DNA of 64,000 nucleotides from Pohlia nutans. Its lineage: Eukaryota > Streptophyta > Bryopsida > Bryales > Mniaceae. Below the pieces are notes generated by a model that worked only from the letters and a program-made list of their open reading frames with translations, had not been told where the DNA came from and did no database searches. The translations under genes were made by a program, and so were the position numbers. This document shows, in pieces, positions 11,098-24,780 of this stretch; position 1 is the stretch's first letter, and each line of letters starts with the position of its first letter. The stretch covers positions 17,316,113-17,380,112 of the forward strand of contig CM040092.1 in NCBI GenBank assembly GCA_022496805.1, written 5' to 3'.

Positions 11098-14000
11098 TTA
11101 ACCCTTAAAAGTCCAAACGGCCTTGGTAGGGCCAATTGGGGTTTCAAAATGTCATTTGGGCTCGAAAATGATGTTTTTAGCAAGAAATTAAAAAATCATC
11201 CCCCTCCAGAATTTTCCAACCCATCTATTGGAGTTGTTTATTTTTTTTAAATAGTCAACATTAAATGAGATATACTCATCAAAAAATTGTATATCTTTGA
11301 GTCAACTTAACTTTGACCAGGAGTAATTCTATGAGGTTTTGTCCAATTATGTTGCTCTTTTCTCAAAGTGCATCAAATGAATATTTCTTTGTTTTGGTCT
11401 TTTAAATTTCTAATTTGGGTTCATCCCCTCATCCTAATTGGCGAAAATCCAAAAAAGGTCTCATGAGAACTTTTGATGACCTATTTTAGAGCAATGAAAC
11501 AAATTGCTAATATTATCAATCAAGATAATAAATTACATATTCTGCTTCAATTTGGTGTACACTACAATGTTCAAAAAAAAATCTCAAAATATTAAAAGGA
11601 TAGTTCTGAAAATGACACTCAGAAATGAGAAAAATTGCTTCTCCTTTAAAGATTAATGTAACAGTAATTAAGAATCTTTATCAAGACTTTCTAATTTTCC
11701 ACAGTTATTGGCGTTCTAGGTTTCCCATCATGTGTATCCTAGAGTCTAATAAGTTTCCAAACAAGCACCAAGCACAATCACAAGGTTTACTTCTTCACGG
11801 TATCACAATGAAGACATTTTTGGAGATTTGATGTGGTAGTTTCACACACAAAGGTCTCATGTACCAACAATAATTATTATATATACAAAATAAGATTTAT
11901 CAAATTATGTAGAAAGTACACACACATCAAATCTTCAACAATTAATTCTACATCACCTATTTTTTTCATGTGTTTAGATGTCAAACATATTTTCTTGCGC
12001 CAAATGAAACAAGATATCATTTTATTATAGTGATTTTCTCAACGTGGACTTTGTGTGTGATGTACAACACATCACACACTCACGTGTTAGTTCTATATTT
12101 TTGCATTTGATGTCCCAATGTCATGCTTGAAAATATGTTGGGATATTCACCATGTGACTCAAAATCAATACATGAGATTCTTACCACCATCTCGATCCAT
12201 TCCTATTCACTTGGCATGTTGGATAGTTGTTGTGATAATAAATTTTGAATTTGGTGAACAATTTTAGATTGAATCCTAATTTAATCAACACTATGACAAT
12301 ACCAGTATTAGGCACCCCTATAGAAAATATACTTATATTTTATAGTTCACTTGCAAACAACATCAATATCTAGTTGCACAATTTCACATTTCACATACCA
12401 AACGCTATTCAACACCCTTTCTTTGACAAATTTTAAAGATATACATAATAGATATATGTGCAAGCTCCAAAGGTAAATCAGAGTGAGTTTTCCCTCCAGC
12501 CCAAGTGTGAGAGAGAAAAGGAAAGTATGAAACCTAAGAAATAAGATTACGAGAGGCCAACGTGTTAAGGACAAGGAAAAGGCTACCGAGTTAGGTGCTT
12601 CCATGCTTTTTTAAATTACAATATTCTAAAAGCTTGATGCTTTTGGAGTCAACACTTTGATAAAGTGAGAGTTCTCTTCAAGTCATATCCATGTTTGTGT
12701 AATCAAAGTAGAGATCCTCGCAGCATTTGGCATCGTCGGGTCCGGATGCCAAAAGTAAATCTCGAGCAACACCTAAATTGCAACACGCTTCAATGCCAGG
12801 ACATAACCTACTCACCCAAGCTTTCTTAGAAATAAATCTCTTCTTAGAAATAAATCTCTTCAATTGCCAGGACACAACTTCCTCTAAATGGGATTCACAT
12901 GGCACAACATCCTCTAATTGGGATTCACATGGCACAACATCATGATCTTATACTTTCACTACTTTACAAATATCTCTAATGTCAGATTTTCATTCAACCC
13001 AAGTTCCAGAACACCAAATTGACCTACATGTTGCTTTACATCAAGTACGGGCATAGAAGAATATTTAGAAGGTAACTTATCTATTCTAGAGGCTCTTAAA
13101 TATTGTTTATTATTATAGAGACAATTGAGTTGAATAATGAAATAATTTAGGTTCACCTTTGACTTGGGTTTCCTAAGAGTAGGCTCAGCAGCAGCCGTTT
13201 CCACTCACCAAACCTATTTCTAAATGATAAAGTACCTCTTATTTTGTGGAGTTTGATATTTGCAAACCAAATATTGTCAACATAGCAAGGGATGGTTCTC
13301 ACATCAAACATTTTGACCTATTCTCTGACAAGACCATGCTCACAATTTATGAACTTAAGTTTAGTAAATTTATTATTCACCATTATGATTTTCCCATGTA
13401 CTGACAAAAGTAGTAGTATGTAATTGGTTGATGCACTCTATTCCAAGCACACTTGGTAGTTGTTGATGAGGAAGTTTTCATTTCGCACACCATCTTGCAT
13501 GTGAACTTGGTGCACAATGAGCAACTGCTGGACATACTCTAACCGTGCACCAAAACAATGATTCAACTAGAAACTAAACTAAACTTTTAAGGTAGAATGT
13601 TCATAAAAAATTAACATAAACTTTGTAGCTTACTTGCAGTAGAATTTGAAGGCGAATAGTAATTTTTCTTCACAGGAAAATAGAAATCATGAAGAATGCA
13701 ATTTTTGTCATAATTTGATTTTTCTAAATAAAAATTACAAACTTTCAAAGCGATAATTTAGTCATAACCCAAAACTGACTCCCGGCCCACAATCCTACAA
13801 ATTTGATTGGATGACACTGAGTTTGGCTAGTAACCATTATGATTCATTTTCTTATACGGTAAAATTCTGAAATTCAACCACGACTTGGAAGAAGAAAACT
13901 CTACCATGACTTGTAAGAAACTCATTGTACCCACATACAGAAAGTTGAGGTTGCACACTCAACAAGATTCAACTCAACATTGTGCACCTTGTTTCCATTT

Positions 14001-14170
14001 TCAAGAGGATTCCAACACACTTAAACATGTATTACACCATCTGAAAATCTTCTACGTTTTAGTCAACTTCAGATCTATTTTTTCAAGAACAAATGGGGAA
14101 ACTACTAAAAACGATCCAACTGTCAAAACGTTTGGATCAACCGAATCATATCAACCAAAGAATTGATGCA
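11098..14170. other. Intergenic AT-rich DNA with transposon-like ends and small repeats
   Basis: TTTAACCCTTAAAAGTCCAA at 11098 looks like another CCCCTAA-type left terminus, but no matching right end was found. 12820-12858 contains CTTAGAAATAAATCTCTT twice in tandem, and 12885-12940 contains ATTGGGATTCACATGGCACA and its near copy. 13660-13850 is a second copy of family M (see 6141). No gene is supported in this stretch. Confidence 0.5.
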
Positions 14171-14717
14171 TTCAAGATTGAAGACATGATAGCTGAAGGA
14201 ACTCACGGATACATTCTGAGATCAACAAAAATGCCAAATTCTGTATGAGATAATTAATACCGCCTTGGCAATCCGAGGTCAAGCCAGCCAGCTTCAGATA
14301 TTATATTTCGAAGTAAAAAGCACCTGAATAGCAGATGTGGAGCCTGGCGGATATATGTACATGTTAGTCCAATAATCAACAATCGAGGGATCACATATAT
14401 GAGTGGCTGCTGTGGAGGGTATCCTTTGCACCCTCGAAACCCCAACAACATCACAACGTGAACTCTTCCCTGACAAGTTACAAGGCAACTCCTAGCAGCC
14501 AGCTTGGAAACATGTTAGGACCTACTAAGGCGAGTTTCAAAATTTACCGATAATAGAGTGTCTTCACACGGACCTCGCCGGTAAACGTAAGGCTGCAGCA
14601 CAGCTACAGGCCAGCGCTCAAAGCACCAAAAATGTCTCCAAGCAGTAGGATGCCCGGCTATTTTTAATAAGTTATCCCCAAATAACCCTATCGATTGATG
14701 CATAGGCCGGCATCAGG

Positions 14718-17700
14718 TTATGTTTTGCTGCTCCACCATTTCTTCCTCGTCCCGGACGTCCCTCTTTCAATCGAATCCGTGTTACCAAGTTTGCTCAGAA
14801 CCACCTTGGTCTCGCGCAACCTCACCTTAAAGTCTTTCTTCCACCCATCAAATCTGGCCTTGAGCTTCCGAAGCTCCTCTTCAGGGTTCAAATGCGCTTG
14901 GGTCTGCCCAGACTTCACTTCCACGAGAAAGTCGACATCGTCAGTGAAAACCTGCCTGCGATGGTCATATTCTCGAACCATTTGAGTGACATAAGAACGA
15001 CCGGCAGCAACCTCGCCATGACTCGAGGCATACTCGGAGCCTGCTTGTGAAAATTTGTTGGAGTTCTGCTGTGGGCTCTTTGGGGCACTGGCTTGATCAT
15101 CATCCCACTCAAATTCTTCTTCCTCGTGCGAATGACGACGGTGAGTTTCGCGCATGTTTTTCCCAGATGCAGTCTGGGGATCGATAGAACGATCGCTAGG
15201 CGAGGTCTTCAAGGTGCTCTCTTCAGAAGCCATGCTCTTCTTTGCAGCTACTAAACTAAGTTGCAAGGAAGACATTTGCTTCTGCCACGTCTCTTCCATT
15301 TCGGACACCTTCGCTTTGTACTCCTCCCACTGTTTGTCGTAGTTCTCCAGCTTTTGACGCAACAATACGTTGTCTTCCTCTTTCTCTCTCAGTGCTTTCT
15401 CCGCCATTACTGCCCTTTGCTGCAACTCCAAGATGTAAGAAGGCCTTACCCTGATGGTTGCTTCTTTCTGTTCAATCCGCCAAGAGAAACGGTTCTGTTT
15501 GTCAGAGTCATAATTTGAGACGTGGACTTGGTCTTAGACTAGCGCTAGACAAAACCACTCATGCCACAGATGTCTAGATCATTACACTTGGGATCCAAAA
15601 AGCTGGAACCCATTAAGAGGCACTCAAAATATAAGACTGAATTAGGTTTAAAACTTCCAGATTATACACTTTCAAGCTATAATAAGCTTTTATATTTAAA
15701 ATAAGATAGGCATGGCGTGCATATACCTCAGAAGATGGAGACTGAAACACTTCAAAAGGTGTGTTGAGCATTTTCATAGTAGCCGTCTCATATGCTTCCT
15801 TGATGCTTTCTTGCTCATCATCACCTAAGACAGTACCCTCTGCTGCTCGCCTTAACCTAGCTTCTCCTTGCAAAATAAACTTAGTAGCCAACTTCGACTC
15901 GACTGATAACTTCTCCTCGGCTTCAGCGGCCAATTTGGCCCTAGCAGCCGTCATCATGTCTGTTGCTCTCTTCTCATCAGCCAACTTGGCTTCTGCTGCT
16001 CTCTCCTCAGCCAGCTTAGCTTCTGCTATTCTCCTCTCCTCGGCCAACTTAGCTTCTGCTATTCTCCTCTCCTCAGCCAACTTAGCTGCTGCTTCTCTCT
16101 CCGCAGCCAACTTAGCTTCCGCTATTCTCTTCTCCTCAGCCAACCTAGCTTCTTCAGCTATCCTTTCAGCCTCTTTTCTAAGAGCGTATAACTGTCTCTT
16201 GGCCAACCACATACGAACCACTGCGACATCCAAGAATGCATTAGAAGATGCATAAAAAACCGAAATTTGCGAAAGTAAGCCAAGCCATGTGAATTCACAA
16301 CATTCAAGTTGTAAAAAACCAGAGAAATTTCGGCAAGTCAGGAAACAAAACGTATAAATAATGCATCATTACCTGATTGAACCTTGACCACTTGCTTCTT
16401 CTTAGCTAGATATGCACGACGTGCACTCCACCGCCGAACATGCTTTTGGATCTTGACTGCCGCTCTATGCCTTTCACGTAAAGTCAGAAACCGACTCCTT
16501 GCCAGAGCCGCTCTTGCCACTACACATGGAAAAGTTCATCAGTTCCTGATTAACATGATGAATGAACCAGCTGACAACATTTGTTCTAGCCAACTTCCAA
16601 TCATGAGTTCAAGCAGAATTTTAAAAACATATGCTTAAGATCTTCAAGTGCTGGAGGCAAACTGAGTATTTTCGAATTCATGTCATTAAAAAAATGTCAA
16701 CTTCACCTAAACACAAACCTGCAAAGAAAGAAATATACATTTATACCTTACAAGTTTGATTTTTTGCTCAACGATGAAATTTTACATTCGTTACGAAATG
16801 CAAAGCCTCCAATATTACCTCGACCTAAACAATATTGATTCTAAAGTGATGCAGTGAAACTGGTGACATAAAACGTAATAGCTGAGTGCTATCTTAGTTC
16901 AAGGATTCAAAGCAAGTCTCAACTCTACATTACAACGACTTCCATCATCAACTAGTTTCTAAAAACGAAATGGATGCAAGGTACATGATAATAATCAGGA
17001 CCTTCTGAAGGAACAATGGTCTCATCCTAGAATTTGAGCAGAAAATCTGAGTATCGGTCTAAAAAGCAGAGAACACGTACTGCATTGTAAGAAAATTATT
17101 GTCTTCCGCATCTTTTTGTACTCAAGTCGAACCTTGTACCCCTTGTACACAGATTGGGCTCGAGCAATGCCCTCGAGAGTTCTAACCCTCACATCCTCCA
17201 ACATTCCTATCTGCAGGACATAATATTGCAAACAAAATCTAGTATCAGATGAAGCCAAAATACATCACATCTTCGGTGAATGCGATTGGTCACTCGCAAT
17301 GACATCAAGCTTACTTTTCAAAAAAGCATCATGCGAGGTATTAGTAATCGAATAGAGAGAAGAACAACCTGTCCGACGCGGAAGAACAGCTTGGTTATAC
17401 CAATTTGATACATTTCTTTAGCCATGCCGAAGTGCTCAAAGACAGCCACACATATGCTTAAGACGTCCTCATGCTCAGAGAGGACTCTTGGAAGTAGGAA
17501 GCCATACCTGCAAGAAAAACCGTCAATATAATCGTTGCCAAACAGAATTACAACTACAGCCGTCCTGCCTAATCAAAGTCAACAAGTATACCACTTGCCA
17601 TGAGCCACCAGGAAAGAAAAACTGCATCGACTTGTGTAAATCCTGATCAATTCTATTATGTACTAGCAGAAAATTCTGGACAAGGTAAGGACATCAATTC

Positions 17701-20700
17701 AATAAAAATAAAAATAAATTATTATCACTGAATATATGAGGGGAGCACAACATTCAAGGCTGAGAATTTTTTTGGACCTGTTGGAGAACTCGCTATGTGT
17801 GTAGCGAGTGGGGTAACCAGCACGGGAGATGCGGACCACCTCAAGGACTCCACAACACTTAAGCTGTTGCAAAACCAGATTCTGATCAATAACATTTGGA
17901 AGCTGCTGGGTGTTTGGCTTGATGCAGCGTATGAAATGAGGTGCAGTTGCCTCAAGTCTTTGCATGAGCTTGTTCAATTGACCCTGTGATCACAAAATTA
18001 CCATGAGATGAAATTCACTGTGCTACCTAAGCAAAATTATTCCACAGTATGCAAAAATATCAATTCTCCGTTAAATTGCAACGGAAAAAAATTCGGTTAC
18101 TAGTTACAAATTCATAAGATCCAATCATTTAAATCATCAGAGTAATTGATGCATACTACAAATTGAGTAACTGCATAATTAAGTACAAACCTTAAACTTA
18201 GCTGCAACACTCTGCTTTTGGGAATCTAAACCATTAGCCCTGTGAGAACCATGTCCATTGGGAAGTGAAAATTGTCTAGTCAAGGTGGAATCACAAGAAC
18301 TCAACAGCCCCACCAGATCTGCATGTAGCAGATCCTTGTTCTTCTCAAGAAAACCATCTGTCTCATAGGTCACCTGCAACCACACCGGCAAGCACAAGTC
18401 CAAGAAATATTAGAACATTATACAAACAAAAATATAGTATCACCAATACCCCATCAGACTGCCATCATCACATCATTCTGGACCCCGACAAATAACTGAA
18501 TATCTGTACACTACATGAATGATACTTAGACTAAAAACCTATAAAGAGTGATCAAAGTGTTCTACCTCTCCAGCATAGTGACAAATACGAAATTTTTTGT
18601 CCCGCTCCCCTTTGAAGAAAGCATTCCTTTTCAGGTGATCCTTCAATTTATTTGCAAGAGTAAAATCTGTTGCTCGTGGGAACATACACTCTTCATCAAG
18701 TAACGATATCAATCCCAACGGCCTCTGCAAAAGTCAAATGCACGCTTCAGCTTTCGATGCAACTGCTTACAATAATACAAAATTACTACCCTCAAAATTC
18801 AGAGTCAGAAATTACTGTTAAATAATCTAAGCAACAATAATTAAAATGTAAGCTGAATCTTTTGTTAAAGTAATGATCATCACTATCGGACCAAAAATAC
18901 CTTCACAAGTAAACGCCCAGAGCAGAATCTTCACAAGTAAGAAACATAAAATTTTACCTTTTCAATAAGTTCAAGACATTCTTGATTGTCTTCAAACTCT
19001 ACTCTCGTCCAATCGATATTTTCAGAAGTATATTCCTGAGTAATCATTACCAAATGCCATAGATTGTAAGAGGCAACTCTCGAACTGTAAGAGAACGACA
19101 GGAACCTATACCGCACTCATCTACAGTGAATGCGTTAGAAAAGACAGAGACAGCTACATTTATCATCATATGGTAAATTTACTGAGCTTCCTTCCAACGT
19201 ACTTCTTGTTCAAGCTTGAATAGATGGCGGTTGAAATGCTGCTGCAACCTCTCATTTGCATAGTTAATACACAGCTGCTCAAAGCTATTTCTCTGCAGAC
19301 AAGCGCATGGGTATCAAGATGCATTGCCTTAAACCACAGCATAGTGAGATTCATCAAATAAAACACAGTACATATAGACACAACCTACGTGTAACATATT
19401 CAAACAAGTAAACAATATCATAATTACTACGAAATGAATAGGATGAAATAAAAACATCAAACCGTGGTTGGCAATCTTAGTATTCACACTAATTAACTTC
19501 AAGCCGCTGGAATACAAAATGATCCTGATAACATGTGATATACACTTATAACAAATACCCGCAAACAAGTGATTATGTACAACTTCATTGCAGAAATGTG
19601 ATACAAACAGGGCAAAAAGTTACCTTGAAAGATTCAAATCCATAAATATCCAGGATGCTGATTGATTTTCCGGTTAGTATCTTGCCAACTTCCAATGAAT
19701 CGTTTACACGTCCAACCAGCCAATCAAACAAGTTGGAGTAAATTGTTTTAGCAAGCGCATCTCTTGAGTCAGTTGCCTGCAACAAAAAATGCGAAAGGGT
19801 AGTCAATCTTCAAGCAGATGGTGGTCATCCTGAACATGAAGTAGGAACAGTCTTGCTCTACTGAAGAATTGCAGACAAAGCTCAAACAACATATTGCAGT
19901 ATCACAGCTTCAGCAGACCTTTAAAATCTCGTCAAATTGAATCGAGAAGAGTTACCTGGGCAAGTGTCAATTTCTGTACGATAGTATCACCCCCGGCACG
20001 AATCCTCCGACTGCAAAGTGCTGCCACAAGCTCACTAGCTTTGCAATGTAGCAACATTGCAGCAACTTCCACAGCTGCTTGAAAGTTAAACACAATAAAG
20101 TTAGGGTTTCATAAAGATAGCAGTAAATCACATGGACTTCATGCTTCAATCACAACACGTAGTGACACCGTTAGTACGATTGTCGAACAAAGAACATACT
20201 TAAGAAAGACCTAGAAGATGATGAAGAACAAATTCTTAATAACCACTAATCCAATATACTCCAACCTTGGCACAAACCCACTACCCTCTCATAAGTTTCT
20301 GGAAACCACTTAAAACCTTATTGACCTGTCAAGCATATCCACAATATGTGAATTTAAAACCAGATTAATAGAAACAAATAACACTTTCACTGGTAACCCA
20401 AAACCAAAATGGATGACACTGTGCTACTGCAGTTTACAATGTAGTTGCTGAAAGAAGTAAAACCTTCATTGTCTTCAATTACAACATGATTTTCATGTTC
20501 TACAACGCAAAAAGTGATATTTCCAAGCCAAAGGATGGCAGCCAGCAACTCAAAAGCTTGCTCCTGATCTTCCTCACAAATTTGCACCACGTTCATAGCA
20601 TTCTGGAAATAACAAACCAGCAAAGTACCCTTGATCTGATCAGTTTTGAGGAACAAGCAAGATCTGATGAAACCATTTCGTTACATTATACTGTAACTTG

Positions 20701-23700
20701 TTATTTTCCAACTCATAGCAGATATTATATTTTACCCTCCAAATGGACAACAGTTATCCCCAACATGCGGAGAGCAGGCAGAAGATTGCACGCACCCTCA
20801 AAAAACGGAACTGCTTGGCATCATCAACATTGTCGATTGACAAACAGCTGCTTTGGTTCAAATACCGATACTCCTCGGCGGATCTCAAATTTAGACGATC
20901 TGCTCAGAAATCACCAAAAAAAACATAGATAAATGTTGAGAAAATTGGAGGGACTACAGGAACGACTAACAGTAGTTACTGTGTCTTTTTGCCTACAGAC
21001 TCCCAAAAAAGATGCAATATATGCGACAGAAAAACAGAAAAGTATCACGGTGAGACTGATGTACCTCGTAAAGATGCAACAGCGCCGGCACAAAGTTGAT
21101 AGAAAATATGATATGACCTTTCCCCTTGTGCTTGTTGTACAACTCTTGACTGCAAACAAAGAAAACCAAGCCATAGAGTTAACACCCCTATAACATAAGA
21201 ACAGAAGATCAAATAAATACAAAAAATTCCCAGAGAATCACAGCATTCGGCCCCAAATTCGGAATAAACACAGAGTAAGAGAGGTCTTACCTTCTCAAGC
21301 AAATCTTCACAGCCACAGATAGAACAACCGGTCAACAGAACAGGAGCGAAGAACCGACGGTCAGAACCAAGTGATACTTCAAATAATTGAGACAGTCATA
21401 AAAACAGTTCAGCAAGCATAAAAAATAGGTCGTTCTAAGCAAGCATGATCGACATTGACAAGCCTTACAGGTCTGGATGTTCGCCCCACAAATTTTCCCA
21501 GTTTCGTCAAAATGTATGTCGATGAGCTTCCCCTGGTAAACAAATATTCTGTTAGAGAACTGCTTACAACAGTAAAATCAGAATACCATAAACTAAGGAA
21601 AAAACTTAGAAGAGAGATCTTTGATCCAAAATCAGTCAAGCAAAAGCAACTAGCAGATTTGCATGTTCTCCTCTCTAAATGATCATACATCCAACATGTT
21701 TACAGATGTAAGTTCATGATTAACGAGTTAATGAGTGATTGTAAATAATGTGCATTTCCAAAGGTTACGACTTACAAAGCGACTTGAATTGTCGTTTCTT
21801 GAAGTTTTTGCATTGCCAAATGCTTCCAAAATTGGATTTGTTTGTAGAATTTCATCTTCAACCCCACTACCTCCTCCGAGGGCAGCTAAATACTGCATAG
21901 CAATTTTTGCTGTTTCTGTCTTCCCAGCACCACTCTCACCACTGTATACAGGAGTTAGCATGTCATGTTCATCAAATAATCAAAGGAGACACTACTAAAC
22001 ATTGCCTGAATTAATGCAACATGTCTGTCAATGCTTAGAGGTGATAAAATGTGCTGAACCAAGGAAATTGGAAATACCTAATAATTATGGATTGGTTGAT
22101 TCCCTCTGCACAAAAAAAATCAACAAAAATTGGTGAGTCACATAATTACACCTCTATAATTGTCTTGAGTCATATGAGTGTGAAGCTTGCTGCATGGTCT
22201 TTGACAAGGCACCCTAAAGAATGAACTGTCGCTCATTACCCGCGCTATAGATTTCATATTCAGTAAGGTGAAGTAATCGTAAGGATACCCACTTTTCATC
22301 ATAGCACCAAAGGCACTGTCAGCTGTCATATACACATGAGGTTGCGAGCTTTCTGGAGTTCTGTTCTGATAAGCTCGCACACTGCTTTCTCCATAGATAG
22401 GAACTTTCTTGAATGGGTTGACCGCAATCAAAACGGGACCAGCCCTAGTCTGCAAATGCCGCAATAATATCGCACATGTTAACAGTCTGTTAATACAACT
22501 GTCGAGAGATACTTACGACAGCGGTGATCAGAAAGACAGGATTCCATACACGAGTTATCTCGTTAGAAATCCCTACGCCTGGACTCGGTAAAATCATCGT
22601 CAGAAAATCAGTCACCGTACAGGGTTCGCATGGGGATTGCACTTACATATATCTGATCTCTTAAATATCGGTACTCTAAGTCATGAAGAACAGAAGGCTC
22701 GTTTAGATAGCTCAGTTTCGTGAGATCATCCACTCCTTCCAAGATGTCAGGGTTTGCAGGCATCAACTTTGAAGTATTCACTGAGATCTCCTGTAATGCA
22801 GCAACCAATCAATCAGGATTACAGAATCTGCCATGAGAAATTGCTGAGCCTAATCATTGGGAGTCCTATGGAAAAGATAAACTAGAAGTTGATCACCAGG
22901 AACATGTCAGAACTCATACTTGTCGATCAGAGGTCCGCACAACAGCATCCGTGTCTTCGACGGATAAAATGACTCCAGAAACCCATATGTTTTCCGAAGT
23001 CAAGCTCCATACTCGCAAATTCTGCATGGTGAACATCAAACGCGTAAAAAAGAAGCATAGCCGCCAGTGCAGGGAGAATAACAAGCAAGCTACTGCAGTA
23101 CTAATAGCCGTTTTTGGCACGACAATAGCACATACTGAGTAAAGTTGCACAAACTCATGGGCGACCCATCCTGTTATTAGGCACATTATTAAACACTTCA
23201 AATTCAGAAACAAGATAACCTGCTCTAAATTTCGTCAGAATTAATTTCAATTCGTGAACTAGCTCCACCGAGAATCAACATGATTATCTCTGCATTGCGA
23301 AATTCGGGCAAATGAATATGGTCCCATGCCAAAATTAAGAAGAAGAAAAATTCTGGAGAAGCCTGAGCTGTGATATATACCTTCCTTAGTCGCAATACTC
23401 CATCGTCCTTCCATTTCTTGGAACCCCGAAATGGCGAAAGCATTTCCGGGGGCGGAGTAGGGGGTGGAGTAAGAGGCGGAGTAAGGGGTGGAGTAAGGGG
23501 TGGAGTTTGTAAATTAGGCATTTGTGGACGTTCTGGCGTAATGACAGTTAAACCTCGCCGCACGGAACCGGCTACTTCGTTGCCATTGACAGTCTTGACA
23601 GGATCATTTCCAAAATCCAGTTTCGATCCTCCTTTGATTCCAGAGTCCAACCCTCCCCTGGTTCCATTTGCTCTCTCATCTGAATTTCCACCTAAGCCAA

Positions 23701-24031
23701 TCAACGGGGTTTTGCTTTCCTCTAACTTCGATATAGTCAATGCTGGAATGTGTTCACCAGGGGAGGATATTCCATCCTTAGCTCCTTCCACGGCTAAACG
23801 ATCCTCAACCTTAGCACCATTCGAATCCACTACAGGCTCCTTAGGCTGAGCTAGCTTCAACTGCGCTTTCCTAGTTCGTACGGAAGACGGCAAGCGCGCC
23901 CGTGACGTCGGCCGTACAGGGAGAGGAGGAGGTCTAGTCTCCTCTCCGACGCTTTCCATATCATTCGTTTTAAACAAATCCAACATCTCTTCTAAAGTGC
24001 TCCGAGAACCGACGCTCTTCGTTTGAAACAT
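14718..24031 (-). CDS. Class VIII unconventional myosin, complete, 23 coding exons
   Basis: Plant-specific actin motor (plasmodesmata, phragmoplast/cortical division site and endocytic roles known for the class). Exons: 24031-23381, 23021-22920, 22790-22647, 22449-22293, 22105-22078, 21941-21776, 21532-21469, 21304-21291, 21149-21065, 20899-20796, 20602-20464, 20074-19956, 19776-19624, 19292-19203, 19035-18958, 18724-18566, 18373-18191, 17983-17778, 17507-17369, 17210-17081, 16519-16373, 16220-15727, 15467-14718. They total 4302 nt, 1433 aa. Layout: Pro-rich N-terminus with (TPPL) repeats (1-217); motor with GESGAGKT (~362), switch [14 protein letters not shown] (~404), switch [10 protein letters not shown] (~634), HFIRCIKPN; four IQ-like motifs (~930-1045); a coiled coil of [15 protein letters not shown] repeats; a second coiled coil; C-terminal tail. 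Angiosperm ATM1 is about 1170 aa, so both the N-terminal extension and the IQ-distal coil are long. All splice sites are GT-AG except none needed otherwise; the 15467 acceptor is the weakest. Confidence 0.95.
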
Positions 24032-24780
24032 CTTGCTGACGAGGAGCAGATTCTCTCTTCCTTAAATTTTCAAACTCTCCGCATGACCATCGGGCGCCAA
24101 GACGCATGCCCACGAAACCTCTCACCAAACCACGACGAGCTCGTCCTCCTCACCTGATCGCCATCCTCTACCTTCAGTACTGTGAGCCTCCACTCACCGC
24201 AATTACGCATTGCAAAGCCCGGCAATGTCTCCATCCCGGAGCAGCTGAATCCCTAAACCGCATCTGCTCCACAATGCAGCAGCACAAACAGATCACGCAT
24301 CCTGACACCACCACCGCCACGTTCAAGATCGCTCCGCATCAAGAATCCCGCAACCCCTACCTTCCCTACCGATCAATACACGCAATTGCAAAAACCTCGA
24401 TCAAGCTCCGTCCTCATCCAGAGGGCCGTCTCCTGCGCTCCAGTAAACCCTAGATCTCGAGTCCCGGTTCCCGAGAAGAGCAAGACAACAACAAAAACGA
24501 CAACGACAAACAAGAACTACTGAAGCGGCCTACGATGATTGCCAAAAAGCAACGTATTGAATCATCCAGGGATGAGCTTGGGAAAAAAGCTTAGTCAACA
24601 ATGGAGGTGAAAGAAAACGGGGAACGAAAGGAAATGAATGTACTGAGAGCTCGATCGCCATAGCCGCAGCGGGAATCAGCGGAAAGAATTGGCGGCGACT
24701 GACGGGAGGCCGAAGAAGGGCAATAAAATGGGAAAGGCAAAAGAGCTCTACAGTTCGACACACTAGTGGTACTGTTCACA
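24032..24780 (-). promoter_or_regulatory. Leader and promoter region of the myosin VIII gene
   Basis: This stretch has higher GC content than the intergenic DNA beyond it. On the minus strand it carries CTAGGGTTT (24453-24445), a telobox-type element common in plant 5' leaders. Long frames on both strands here lack similarity to anything recognised. Whether a 5' UTR intron is present cannot be decided by eye. Confidence 0.45.

Noticed and set aside
15761..16255. 164-residue plus-strand frame rich in Ser, Ala and Asn
   Set aside because: Antisense shadow of the repeat-built coiled coil of myosin VIII.
23370..23849. Plus-strand frame with Gly-Gly-Val repeats
   Set aside because: Antisense of the TPPL repeats in myosin exon 1.
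24106..24453. 115-residue plus-strand frame upstream of myosin
   Set aside because: Lies in the GC-rich leader region of the myosin gene; no recognisable domain and composition explains it.
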